This document shows, in pieces, positions 14,545-22,901 of a stretch of 24,647 bases of DNA (the stretch's first letter is position 1; each line of letters begins with the position of its first letter). The DNA comes from CAYJEJ01 sp964369315 (GTDB lineage Bacteria > Pseudomonadota > Alphaproteobacteria > UBA3830 > JAIRWN01), in contig CAYJEJ010000012.1 in NCBI GenBank assembly GCA_964369315.1, positions 1 to 24,647 of the forward strand, in the 5' to 3' direction. The notes below the pieces were generated by a model that saw only the letters and a list, made by a program, of their open reading frames with translations, was not told the origin of the DNA and did not search any database. The translations under genes were made by a program, and so were the position numbers.

Positions 14545-16392
14545 CTAGCGTCGATTCTTGACAGATTTTATTTTGTTATAAACTTTAACTTCGTTATCAA
14601 CCTTCAAAACAGACATGAACGCACTTTGAGGAATGGTCACTCGACCAATTTCCCTCATTTTTTTCTTGCCTTCTTTTTGCTTTTCTAGGAGTTTTCGTTT
14701 TCTTGTAATATCGCCGCCATAACACTTAGCTGTAACATCTTTTCTTAGTGCAGAAATCGTCTCTCTTGCAATGACCTTAGCCCCTATTGCCGCCTGAATA
14801 GGTATTTTGAATAAATGTTTTGGAATTAACTCCTTCAAACGTTCACAGAGCATCCTACCCCTGCTTTCAGCCTTGGTTTTATGCACGATAATCGAGAAAG
14901 CGTCGACTGGTTCACCATTAATCATAATATTTAATTTGACCAAATCGCCAAGCTCATAGCCAAAAATTTCATAGTCAAAACTCGCATATCCACGACTGAT
15001 GGATTTTAATTTGTCATAAAAATCAAAAACGGTTTCATTCAGCGGTAAGTTATAAACAATAACGGCACGGCTCCCGACATATGTCAAATTTTGCTGAACA
15101 CCACGACGCTCCTCACACAGTTTTAAAACAGCACCCAAATATTCATCTGGTAACATTATGGTGGCCTTTATCCAAGGCTCTTCCATATGTTTGATTTTGA
15201 CGACATCTGGCATGTCCGCTGGGTTATGAAGGTCAATAACGCTTCCGTTAGTTAAGTGTATTTTATATATAACGCTTGGGGCAGTGGTTACGATATCCAA
15301 AGCATATTCTCGTTCCAGACGCTCTTTTATCACCTCTAGATGTAACAAGCCCAAAAACCCACACCTGAAACCAAACCCTAATGCGGCTGAAGACTCCGCC
15401 TCGAAAGAAAAACTAGCGTCATTTAACCTCAGCTTTTCTAAGCTTTCACGTAGCCTTGCAAAATCAGACGACTCCGTCGGGAACAAGCTACAAAAAACCA
15501 CAGGAATCACAGGCTTAAAACCAGCCAGTGGAGTTTGAGCAGACTTTGCTTCCGTTGTGATTGTATCGCCCACATTACAATCACAAACATGCCTAATTCC
15601 AGCGGAGATGTAACCTATTTCACCTGTTGCGAGCTCTTTCAATTTTTCTGGCTTAGGCGTGAAAGCCCCGACCGACTCTATCTCATAAGTGGCACCTGTC
15701 GACATCATTTTAATACGCATACCAGCACGTAAAACACCATCTTTCACACGCACTAATGTCACAACGCCAATATACTGGTCATACCAACTATCAACCAAAA
15801 GTGCTTTCAAAGGGGCATCTCTGTCCCCCGTAGGGGCGGGAAGTTTTTTGATTAATGCTTCAAGAACCTCATCAATGCCTTGACCTGTTTTTGCTGATAC
15901 TAAAATTGCTTCCTTGGAGGATATGCCTATCACTTCCTCAATCTGACCAGCGACACGCACAGAATCTGATGCGGGTAAATCTATTTTGTTCAGAACGGGA
16001 ATCAATTCATGGTTATTATCAACAGCATGATATGCATTAGCAAGAGTTTGAGCCTCAACCCCTTGAGTAGAATCAACTATTAATAACGAGCCCTCACAAG
16101 CTGCTAAAGAACGACTAACCTCATAGGCAAAATCAACATGTCCTGGGGTGTCCATCAAATTAAGCTGATATTCTTGCCCATCCCGCGCTATATAACGCAG
16201 ACGCACTGTCTGTGCCTTGATGGTTATTCCTCGCTCCCGCTCAATGTCCATAGAATCAAGAATTTGGTCTCTAAATTCTCGGTCACTAATCGCCCCACAA
16301 TGCTGAATTAACCTGTCTGCCAAGGTTGACTTGCCGTGGTCGATGTGTGCTATTATCGCAAAATTTCTTATACGTTTTATATCAGTAGCCAC
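14545..16392 (-). CDS. lepA: Elongation factor 4 (LepA) GTPase
   Basis: LepA is a ribosome-associated translational GTPase linked to back-translocation or initiation quality. The G-domain motifs are AHIDHGKST (15-23), DTPGH, NKID and SAKTG. Domain II follows, then EF-G-like domains III and V (for example GFRCGFLGLLHLEV), and the LepA-specific basic C-terminal domain (ITRKRKLLEKQKEGKKKM and VTIPQSAFMSVLK). The length of 615 residues is slightly above the usual 600. The start is GTG 16392, directly abutting the TAA stop of pheT and preceded by AAGG at 6 nt, so it is the last gene of the atpC-pheS-pheT-lepA run and probably translationally coupled to pheT. Confidence 0.97.
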   Translation of the reverse strand: MATDIKRIRNFAIIAHIDHGKSTLADRLIQHCGAISDREFRDQILDSMDIERERGITIKAQTVRLRYIARDGQEYQLNLMDTPGHVDFAYEVSRSLAACEGSLLIVDSTQGVEAQTLANAYHAVDNNHELIPVLNKIDLPASDSVRVAGQIEEVIGISSKEAILVSAKTGQGIDEVLEALIKKLPAPTGDRDAPLKALLVDSWYDQYIGVVTLVRVKDGVLRAGMRIKMMSTGATYEIESVGAFTPKPEKLKELATGEIGYISAGIRHVCDCNVGDTITTEAKSAQTPLAGFKPVIPVVFCSLFPTESSDFARLRESLEKLRLNDASFSFEAESSAALGFGFRCGFLGLLHLEVIKERLEREYALDIVTTAPSVIYKIHLTNGSVIDLHNPADMPDVVKIKHMEEPWIKATIMLPDEYLGAVLKLCEERRGVQQNLTYVGSRAVIVYNLPLNETVFDFYDKLKSISRGYASFDYEIFGYELGDLVKLNIMINGEPVDAFSIIVHKTKAESRGRMLCERLKELIPKHLFKIPIQAAIGAKVIARETISALRKDVTAKCYGGDITRKRKLLEKQKEGKKKMREIGRVTIPQSAFMSVLKVDNEVKVYNKIKSVKNRR

Positions 16393-18807
16393 TTATTGCC
16401 TTATTTTACCGCCAAAGTTTTCTTGAACCATATTCATAATGTTGTCGGAAAATCCTTTTATCTGCTCTTCAGTAAAGGTTGCATCCAGAGGTTGCATTCT
16501 TACACGAAGTGCTAGTGATTTTTTGCCGTTTTCTACCTTATCACCAACATAGACATCAAATATACAGATATCTTTGATTAAATCAGGATAAAGTTTTTTT
16601 ATTTGCGTTATCACCTCTCCAGCAGGCACATTATTGTCCAATACAAACGCAAAATCTCGCTCAATGCTCTGAAATTTCTTTTGTTGTATTGTTCCATCAG
16701 AATTTTTCTGTGATAGATTAAATAATGTGTCTAGATTAATCTCAAAACAAAAAACCTCATCAGAGGTAAAACCCAACTTTTTCAAAACCAAGGGGTGCAT
16801 TTGACCAAACTCCGCCAAACTATGCTTGCCAAACGACAATCTGCCGCTTCTATTAGGATGATACCATGGGTTTATGCCATCAGATGTTGTTGAAAGCCTG
16901 TCAGATGGAAGACCGTAAGACTCTATTATAGACATAACGTCAGATTTTATTGAGAAAACATCTCTTTTTTCATTTCTGAGCCAATGTTGCTCTGGAGCAG
17001 AAGAAAAGTCGCACCCACCAGCCACTAGTGTTTGGGTAAAATCACTATGATATATTGCTCCCACCTCAAAAATCCTACTGGAGTTGGCACTTGCATTTGT
17101 GTTTTTTAAAGAGATTTCTAGGAGATTAGGTAACATTGAAACCCGCATCTGTGACAAATCTTCACTAATAGGGTTGGTGATATCAACAGCAAGAGTGACT
17201 TTTTTATGAAAAATAGAATTCGCCTCTTTTGACAAAAATGCATAGCTGATTACCTCATCAAACCCCAACGAACATAGACAACGTTTTACCCCATTAGTCT
17301 TTTGTTGAATGCTATAAGTTTCATCACCCATATGGGCAGAAAGTTCACTGGGAACGGGTTGCGGGAGAATTTTATCATACCCAACTAGTCTTATGACCTC
17401 CTCAATAAGGTCTTCTTCTATTGATATATCATTTCGCCAAGAAGGTGGTGAAACCTTGATTTCTTGTTCGGTATAATTAATAATATCAAAGCCCAAAAGG
17501 TCGAGTTTTTCCTTAGCAAGGGTTAATGGGATTTCCATTCCGCAAACAGCGTTCAATTTTGATTGACTTAGAGAGACCTCAGGTTTTTTATCAAAATTTT
17601 TCGCACTATATACATATTCAGAGCTGACTTGCCCGCCACATATCTCTAGCACCATTGAGACGGCATCAATCAACCCTTGCTGGGCATAGTCAGAATCAAT
17701 CCCCCTTTCAAACCTTGTGCGAGATTCACTTATTATATTAAGTTTGCGACCTGCATATGCAACGCTATTGGGGTTTAATAAAGCCGACTCTAACATAACA
17801 ACTGATGTATCGTTTGTTATCTTTGACCTATCGCCCCCGATAACACCCAAAACACTCAGTGCTCCCACATCATCACCAATGACTGCAATATCGCAGGCTA
17901 GTGGCAAATCTCTTCCCTTAAGGTCTGTAATTTTTTCTTTATCATCAGCAAGTCTTATATTTAACTTGTTTCCAGATATGCACCCAACATCATATGCATG
18001 AAGGGGACGAGCCCGTTCTATGCAAAAAAAGTTTGTGATATCTACCAATGCAGAAATCGGCTCTATGCCAGCACTTATCAGACGTTTTTTTAGCCAATCT
18101 GGACTTTGGCAGTTTTTAACATTTTTTATTACTTGTAATCTGATAACATCGGCGTAATTCCCAACGTTTTTCTCATTATCCACACACACTTCAAACGGGA
18201 AGTCGAATTGATGACTGATAACAGATGATTTCAATGGTTTGAGTTTTCCTAAGCCAGCAGCTGCCAAGTCGCGAGCGATTCCTCTTACGGCGAAACAATC
18301 CCCTCGGTTTGGCGTGACCGACACATCAATTATCGTATCAAGGTTTAATGCGTTAACAATCGATGCTCCCAACAGGGGCTTCATCTCTTCCCCCAGTTCA
18401 ATAATGCCGTCACTCTTGCCATCAAGCATCAGCTCTTGAAAAGAGCACATCATCCCGCAACTTTCAACGCCACGTATTTTAGATTTTTTTATTATAAACT
18501 GCCCATTAGGAATCAGAGCACTAGGAAGTGCCAACACCACAAACATCCCCGCACGGGCATTAGGTGCCCCACAGACAACCTGAGCTTGCTTCCCATCGCC
18601 ATAAGAAACTTGGCAAACCTGAAGCCTGTCTGCTTGTGGGTGTTTTTCTGCCGTGTCAATGTGGGCGACGACAAATTTTTCAAAAATAACATTCGGGTCA
18701 TAAACCGATTCCACCTCAAGCCCCACATTCGTTAATCCTGAAATGATGGATTGTAAGTCAGCTTGCGTATCTAGGTGGTCTTTTAGCCATTCAAGAGAAA
18801 ACTTCAT
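16393..18807 (-). CDS. pheT: Phenylalanyl-tRNA synthetase beta subunit
   Basis: PheT forms the alpha2-beta2 PheRS with PheS, binds tRNA-Phe and edits Tyr-tRNA-Phe. The N-terminal EMAP-like tRNA-binding domain (about 40-150) contains HPQADRLQVCQVSYGDG and VVCGAPNARAGM. The B3/B4 editing region has LVDITNFFCIERARPLHAYD. The B5 region precedes EEDLIEEVIRLVGYDKI, and the C-terminal FDX-ACB domain (from about 710) starts FQSIERDFAFVLD. At 804 residues it has the typical full length. The ATG is 32 bp downstream of pheS, in the same operon. A perfect DnaA box (18176-18184) occurs inside the coding region and is taken as chance. Confidence 0.97.
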   Translation of the reverse strand: MKFSLEWLKDHLDTQADLQSIISGLTNVGLEVESVYDPNVIFEKFVVAHIDTAEKHPQADRLQVCQVSYGDGKQAQVVCGAPNARAGMFVVLALPSALIPNGQFIIKKSKIRGVESCGMMCSFQELMLDGKSDGIIELGEEMKPLLGASIVNALNLDTIIDVSVTPNRGDCFAVRGIARDLAAAGLGKLKPLKSSVISHQFDFPFEVCVDNEKNVGNYADVIRLQVIKNVKNCQSPDWLKKRLISAGIEPISALVDITNFFCIERARPLHAYDVGCISGNKLNIRLADDKEKITDLKGRDLPLACDIAVIGDDVGALSVLGVIGGDRSKITNDTSVVMLESALLNPNSVAYAGRKLNIISESRTRFERGIDSDYAQQGLIDAVSMVLEICGGQVSSEYVYSAKNFDKKPEVSLSQSKLNAVCGMEIPLTLAKEKLDLLGFDIINYTEQEIKVSPPSWRNDISIEEDLIEEVIRLVGYDKILPQPVPSELSAHMGDETYSIQQKTNGVKRCLCSLGFDEVISYAFLSKEANSIFHKKVTLAVDITNPISEDLSQMRVSMLPNLLEISLKNTNASANSSRIFEVGAIYHSDFTQTLVAGGCDFSSAPEQHWLRNEKRDVFSIKSDVMSIIESYGLPSDRLSTTSDGINPWYHPNRSGRLSFGKHSLAEFGQMHPLVLKKLGFTSDEVFCFEINLDTLFNLSQKNSDGTIQQKKFQSIERDFAFVLDNNVPAGEVITQIKKLYPDLIKDICIFDVYVGDKVENGKKSLALRVRMQPLDATFTEEQIKGFSDNIMNMVQENFGGKIRQ

Positions 18808-18839
18808 TTTTTTATAACCTCAATAGACCAAAATAATAA

Positions 18840-19910
18840 CTAAAAGAAAGAGGAAAAGCCATGGCGTTCAATCCAATCAGAATCACCTTCAAAAAAGCCG
18901 CGTATGTCGGAAATGCCATATTTAAGGGCAGCCAACCTATCAAGCCCCCAGCCCATAGCAAAACCTTGATATTTCTTGGCGTCAACATTTGCATGACGCA
19001 AAACCTCGGGGTGAACCATTCCGCAACCGGCAATCTCAAGCCATTTATTCTCACCGCTATTGGTTGGGTGTTGACCGATAATTATTCTCCCATCACGCAG
19101 ATAATAAGGGATATCAACCTCTGCCGACGGTTCAGTAAAGGGGAAATATCCTGGGCGAATACGCATCGGCAAGTCAAACACACCAAAGAATTTACGGCAA
19201 AAATCCGTAATACACCACTTCATGTGACCAAAATGAATATCTTTATCCAAAACCAAAACTTCCGCCTGATGAAACATTGGTGAGTGCGTCGCGTCATAGT
19301 CGCACCGAAAAACTCTCCCTGGTGCCAAAACTTTTAATGGTGCCCCCCACTTCAACATCGAATGTATTTGAACTGGTGATGTGTGGGTTCTTAAAAGGTG
19401 TTTTCCAAATTTTGAATCAATATTTTTTTCGTCTATATAAAACGTGTCGTGCATCTGACGAGCAGGATGAGACTCTGGCATATTTAATGCAGTGAAGTTA
19501 AAATGCTCTGTTTCAATGTCTTGTCCTTGTGCTAAGGCGAAACCTTGGGAGACAAAAATGTCGACCACTTCTTGAAAAACCTTCGTCAAAGGGTGGAGAC
19601 GCCCAATTTTTTTCCTGACAGCGGGCAATGTGATGTCAACTTTTTCAGACTGGATTTTTTCAACTATTAACTCATTTTCCAGTGCGTAACGCTTGCTTGC
19701 GATTTTATCAAGGGTAAGGTCTTTAAGACTATTTAAATGTTGACTAATCTGCTTACGCTCATCGACAGCAACATTACGGATATCCTGAAGGGCTTTTGTT
19801 ATGGTGCCATTTTTACCCAAAAGGGTCACTCGGATTGCTTCAAGTGAGCTGATATCTTGACATCGGTCAATTTTAAGAAGGATTTCCTTCTCGTCCAGCA
19901 AACTTAACAT
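18840..19910 (-). CDS. pheS: Phenylalanyl-tRNA synthetase alpha subunit
   Basis: The catalytic subunit of PheRS charges tRNA-Phe with phenylalanine. It has an N-terminal coiled coil (about 1-90). The class II catalytic core follows with motif 2 GRVFRCDYDATHSPMFHQ, the substrate segment FPFTEPSAEVDI, and motif 3 GLDRLAALKYGI. The length is 356 residues, normal for the family. ATG 19910 is chosen because AGAGG lies five bases upstream; a GTG at 19916 overlaps that site. pheT follows after 32 bp, and atpC precedes it by about 48 bp. Confidence 0.97.
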   Translation of the reverse strand: MLSLLDEKEILLKIDRCQDISSLEAIRVTLLGKNGTITKALQDIRNVAVDERKQISQHLNSLKDLTLDKIASKRYALENELIVEKIQSEKVDITLPAVRKKIGRLHPLTKVFQEVVDIFVSQGFALAQGQDIETEHFNFTALNMPESHPARQMHDTFYIDEKNIDSKFGKHLLRTHTSPVQIHSMLKWGAPLKVLAPGRVFRCDYDATHSPMFHQAEVLVLDKDIHFGHMKWCITDFCRKFFGVFDLPMRIRPGYFPFTEPSAEVDIPYYLRDGRIIIGQHPTNSGENKWLEIAGCGMVHPEVLRHANVDAKKYQGFAMGWGLDRLAALKYGISDIRGFFEGDSDWIERHGFSSFF

Positions 19911-19958
19911 ATTCACCTCTTTAAATCGTTTAAAAATAGAGTGTTGTGCATAAATATA

Positions 19959-20261
19959 TTATTCACTAGAGAAGTTTTCATATTCTTCTTCACAAAACTC
20001 TGACGCCTCACCGTCAACACGGTCACACACAGTCACAATGCTGTTCAAAACGGAGCAAAATCCACCACTTACTTTTAAGGTTTTCTCGCCTTTACTGCTT
20101 TTTATAATGATGTCGCCTGCAACAATTTTATAAAAATGTGGTGCATACCTAACCATCACCCCTACTTGACCAGAAGCCGTTGGCAACAAAACCATATCGC
20201 ACTCACCCTCAAAGATGACCGCGTCTTCGGATAGTACCCTGATTTTTAAAATCTCTTTCAT
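19959..20261 (-). CDS. atpC: ATP synthase F1 epsilon subunit, short form
   Basis: Epsilon sits on the F1 central stalk and couples gamma to the c-ring. The 100 residues cover the N-terminal beta-sandwich: ILKIRVLSEDAVIFEGEC, MVLLPTASGQVGVM, the HFYKIVAGDIII strand, and VSGGFCSVLNSIVTV. The C-terminal two-helix domain that inhibits ATP hydrolysis in many bacteria is absent; after about residue 83 there is only a short acidic tail. ATG 20261 is used, since the in-frame TTG just before it is unlikely. The ribosome site is weak. Unusually, atpD, atpG and atpA are not upstream, so atpC is separated from the ATP synthase operon and instead precedes pheS-pheT-lepA. Confidence 0.85.
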   Translation of the reverse strand: MKEILKIRVLSEDAVIFEGECDMVLLPTASGQVGVMVRYAPHFYKIVAGDIIIKSSKGEKTLKVSGGFCSVLNSIVTVCDRVDGEASEFCEEEYENFSSE

Positions 20262-20424
20262 CAATTAACACATGCCTTAAACGATACTTTTTAACTTGTT
20301 TTCAGCAATATTTCAAACATAAATTAATCAATGCCATATTTCTTAATAATCATGGACAAGCTTTATTAACACCTGCTTTAGAGCATTTTGTCCGCATCAA
20401 AAATTGATTGTTTAATAAAAAACC

Positions 20425-20452
20425 TTGCGTATATACAGAAAATGAATACAAT
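20425..20452 (+). promoter_or_regulatory. Promoter of tRNA-Arg(ACG)
   Basis: TTGCGT (20425-20430) and TACAAT (20447-20452) are separated by 16 bp. The -10 box ends nine bases before the mature tRNA 5' end, so transcription would begin just before the tRNA, as usual for stable RNA genes. rnpA, 33 bp beyond the tRNA, is probably on the same transcript. Confidence 0.55.
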
Positions 20453-20461
20453 GGCGGGTGT

Positions 20462-20538
20462 GTGCTCGTAGCTCAATTGGATAGAGCGTCAGACTACGGA
20501 TCTGAAGGTTAGGAGTTCGACTCTTCTCGGGCGCGCCA
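20462..20538 (+). tRNA. tRNA-Arg (anticodon ACG)
   Basis: The acceptor stem GTGCTCG pairs with CGGGCGC with two wobble pairs. The D arm is GCTC/GAGC, the anticodon stem TCAGA/TCTGA has loop CTACGGA (anticodon ACG), and the T arm AGGAG/CTTCT has loop TTCGACT. The discriminator is G and CCA is encoded. After deamination of A34 to inosine it reads CGU, CGC and CGA arginine codons. Confidence 0.97.
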
Positions 20539-20571
20539 TTTCTTTGATGTGTTATATTTTATTTTGTCTAT

Positions 20572-20946
20572 ATGGTTGCCGTGAGCTCATTAAAATCTCG
20601 CAATGACTTCTTAAGAGCGAGACATAGCGGTGTATTTTTCGCAACACATTATTTCACCTTACAGTTGATTGATATCGTTCACTCGCCTAATCAAGTTCCT
20701 AATGAGAGCACGTTCCTCGGTCTTACAGTGTCAAAAAAAATAGGTAACGCCGTCAAAAGAAACAGGGTGAAAAGACGTTTGCGTCACGGAGCCCTTGATT
20801 ATCTGGGCGTGAATGGTCTTGTTAATGTTGCCTATATATTTATCGCGAAGCCCTCAGTGATTAACTTAAGTTGGCAAGAGCTTTTAATCAAAATCAAAAC
20901 CGCTACCGATAGCGTCAACAAAAAGTACATTAACAAACAAAGATAG
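20572..20946 (+). CDS. rnpA: Ribonuclease P protein component
   Basis: RnpA is the protein subunit of RNase P and helps the RNA subunit cut the 5' leader from pre-tRNAs. The N-terminal SLKSRNDFLRAR segment, the FLGLTVSKKIGNAV strand and the arginine-rich RNR helix KRNRVKRRLR (62-71) are diagnostic. The length of 124 residues is normal. The ribosome site is not obvious; ATG 20572 or GTG 20581 could be used. The near-universal upstream partner rpmH is missing, and a tRNA-Arg, a substrate of the enzyme, sits 33 bp upstream instead. yidC and dnaA are not in the window. Confidence 0.94.
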   Translation: MVAVSSLKSRNDFLRARHSGVFFATHYFTLQLIDIVHSPNQVPNESTFLGLTVSKKIGNAVKRNRVKRRLRHGALDYLGVNGLVNVAYIFIAKPSVINLSWQELLIKIKTATDSVNKKYINKQR

Positions 20947-21033
20947 TATTTAACTTTTTCAATTAATACTGTTTGAAGAATGATGTTTTTAAAGTATTTT
21001 TGAACTTTTATAATCAAAATTATAGAGATTTAA

Positions 21034-21420
21034 ATGATATATCCTAACGCAAAGCATAAATTATCAATAATCAACACAGCTTCCAGACCATACCTTCGAT
21101 GGTTGAACGATGGCGTTAAAACAGCTGAAGGTCGGGTAAATGGTTTTGTATGTCAAAGAATGCAAGTTGGTGAAAGCATTCTCCTTTTTGACAAAAAGAC
21201 AGAGCAATACATCTTTGGGTTAATTTCTCGCAAATCTGCTTATAAAAATTTTGAACAAATGCTCTTATCTGAAGGAATGAAAAACATGCTACCCTTTTTG
21301 TCAGATGAGGCTTCAATACTTGATGGTGTAAGAGTTTATGAAAGCTTTCCACAAGCTTATCGCGTAAAAAAATTTGGGTGCGTTGCAATCGCAATAGAAA
21401 TCAAAGAATGCAAAATATAG
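21034..21420 (+). CDS. ASCH-domain protein
   Basis: The 128-residue protein looks like a stand-alone ASCH domain, a PUA-like beta-barrel fold that binds RNA or modified nucleosides. The characteristic blocks are YLRWLNDGVKTAEGRVN (20-36), VGESILLFD (45-53), YKNFEQMLLSEGMKNMLPF (about 70-88), GVRVYESF and a final FGCVAIAIEIK strand. Homologues include small proteins acting on N4-acetylcytidine or binding RNA, but the substrate here is unknown. ATG 21034 has a GAG-type ribosome site. It lies 87 bp after rnpA and before the duplicated effector-like genes. Confidence 0.8.
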   Translation: MIYPNAKHKLSIINTASRPYLRWLNDGVKTAEGRVNGFVCQRMQVGESILLFDKKTEQYIFGLISRKSAYKNFEQMLLSEGMKNMLPFLSDEASILDGVRVYESFPQAYRVKKFGCVAIAIEIKECKI

Positions 21421-21463
21421 AATTTTACTAAAACTCGTTATTATTTTTCTTTTATAAAAAAAC

Positions 21464-21492
21464 TTGACAATTGATGGATGTGACGCTATATA
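21464..21492 (+). promoter_or_regulatory. Sigma70 promoter of effector-like gene 1
   Basis: A perfect -35 TTGACA (21464-21469), a 17-bp spacer and -10 TATATA (21487-21492) give an expected start near 21499 and a leader of about 40 nt. AAAAGGA then lies seven bases before the ATG. This is the strongest promoter and ribosome-site combination in the window. Confidence 0.8.
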
Positions 21493-21537
21493 AATTAGTG
21501 TCTTTAATGTTTAAGTTTTTTTTAAAAGGATTTTATT

Positions 21538-22821
21538 ATGATTAATAGAAAAATTATACTGTCTTCCGTAATAGCGGGGGTCGTCTCTCTCTCAGCTAGT
21601 CATCATGTGACCGCTGCTTTGCCTAACTTTCCAAATCAGGGTCAAGCAGGAGCACATAATCAAAATATGCAGGTCGTTCAACAACGTCCACCCGTACAAC
21701 TTTCAGTTGATATTGCCATGAACGTTGCTCTATATATGTCTGATAAACAAAATTTATTGGAATTTGCTCAAGTAAGCAAAAAATGCAACGCTGGCGTAGA
21801 ACGTTTGCACTTTAACCCAGTTCCTGTCACATCTGAAAATTATTCTCAAATCCATAATACGCTGGAAACTCAAGCCTTCTACACTCCAAATGACTTTAGG
21901 TTGCCTACATATAAGGAGATTAAAGAAGCAAGAGATATATTAATCTTTGTTGACATGTTTGGAGATAATTTTGGATATGATGACTACCAAATTAATCGTT
22001 TTAGAAACATAAGAGCTGAAGAACCAACAATAGTCCACGCTAGATTTGAATATCCTGTGAGTTATGCTGAAGCCCAACACATAGTAGCTAGAGATGGTCA
22101 GCATTATAAAACAATGAGATTTAAAAATGTTTCTATGGATTTAATCGATGCACTTGATATTCCTGAAGGAGAAAAAAATGGTGAATACGCATTGCATTAT
22201 AGAGATGTAAACGGAGTTAACAGATTTTACTTAGATACAGCAGAAACTCAAGAAATCTTGATTAAGAAGCTTTTAAAAGATATTGATGCTCTGAAGTGTT
22301 ACTATTTCCAAGACAGAGACGCATCAAGGAATATTGACTTATCTAGATTCCATCACGTCAGAGATTTAAGTGAACGTATGTTTACTCTTTGTCCAAATAC
22401 CACAACCGTTACACTCCCTAAAAATCTAAAAGAGATACCTCAGAGTTGTTTTTCGGGCTGCAGTTCATTAAAAGATATCAAACTAGACAATATAAGTGTA
22501 ATTGGTGACCATGCTTTCTTTGATTGTCTAGAACTCGAATTAAAAGGAGACAGTTTAAAGAGAGCTAAAATAATAGGTCATGGAGCTTTTGGATACCTCT
22601 GTACACAAGGTGTACAAACACCAGATTTAGATTTATCTAACTTAACTAGTATTAGCCTTTTTGCTTTTGCTGGACGTGGTTTGCAAGGAGTGACTCTATC
22701 AGAGAATATGTATGACAGAGTTCCAGAATATGCGTTTGATGAGAAAGTAGTAATAACTTATGTTGATGCCAACGGACAGCAAGTATTCCAAGAAACTGGT
22801 GCCGATATTATGAGGAAATAA
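21538..22821 (+). CDS. Secreted F-box-like/leucine-rich-repeat protein, copy 1
   Basis: The 427-residue protein starts with a Sec signal peptide (about 1-26, cleavage near VTA/AL) and a Gln/Asn-rich linker. Residues 53-90 resemble an F-box: QLSVDIAMNVALYM, then LLEFAQVSKKCNAGVERL, with the hydrophobic spacing and the VSKK signature of that motif. A central segment (about 118-173; NDFRLPTYKEIKEARD, DMFGDNFGYDDYQINRF) is nearly identical in copy 2 and unknown to me. From about 265 it carries BspA-type (LRR_5) leucine-rich repeats, such as LKEIPQSCFSGCSSLKDIKL and ISVIGDHAFFDC. F-box plus LRR is a eukaryotic ubiquitin-ligase adaptor layout also used by bacterial effectors (Ralstonia GALA proteins), so host targeting is inferred. 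Export beyond the periplasm is not shown. It ends early compared with copy 2. Confidence 0.85.
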   Translation: MINRKIILSSVIAGVVSLSASHHVTAALPNFPNQGQAGAHNQNMQVVQQRPPVQLSVDIAMNVALYMSDKQNLLEFAQVSKKCNAGVERLHFNPVPVTSENYSQIHNTLETQAFYTPNDFRLPTYKEIKEARDILIFVDMFGDNFGYDDYQINRFRNIRAEEPTIVHARFEYPVSYAEAQHIVARDGQHYKTMRFKNVSMDLIDALDIPEGEKNGEYALHYRDVNGVNRFYLDTAETQEILIKKLLKDIDALKCYYFQDRDASRNIDLSRFHHVRDLSERMFTLCPNTTTVTLPKNLKEIPQSCFSGCSSLKDIKLDNISVIGDHAFFDCLELELKGDSLKRAKIIGHGAFGYLCTQGVQTPDLDLSNLTSISLFAFAGRGLQGVTLSENMYDRVPEYAFDEKVVITYVDANGQQVFQETGADIMRK

Positions 22822-22887
22822 GGAAACGAAGAAGAAAGGTTATTTAAAGATTTTAGGAGGTTATTTAACAATAATATACCTAATTAA
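22822..22887 (+). pseudogene. Orphaned 3' tail of copy 1 after a nonsense codon
   Basis: After the TAA at 22819-22821, the reading frame stays open for 21 codons. It reads GNEEERLFKDFRRLF before ending at TAA 22885-22887. Copy 2 encodes the matching DEEERLFKDFRNLFN as its real C-terminus. Aligned to copy 2, the stop corresponds to a GAA codon, so a G-to-T change in copy 1 removed an acidic/basic helical tail. Low-level read-through would restore it. Confidence 0.75.
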
Positions 22888-22901
22888 AACTTTATTTACT
22901 T

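Noticed and set aside
18176..18184. Perfect DnaA box TTATCCACA
   Set aside because: It is a single site inside the pheT coding sequence, with no other boxes or AT-rich element nearby.
18436..18735. Plus-strand ORF of 99 codons opposite pheT
   Set aside because: It lies antisense to the conserved tRNA-binding domain of pheT and has no support of its own.
20265..20461. A hidden rpmH or atpD fragment between atpC and tRNA-Arg
   Set aside because: I looked for the basic rpmH pattern and ATP synthase beta C-terminus on both strands; the frames are broken by stops and show neither.
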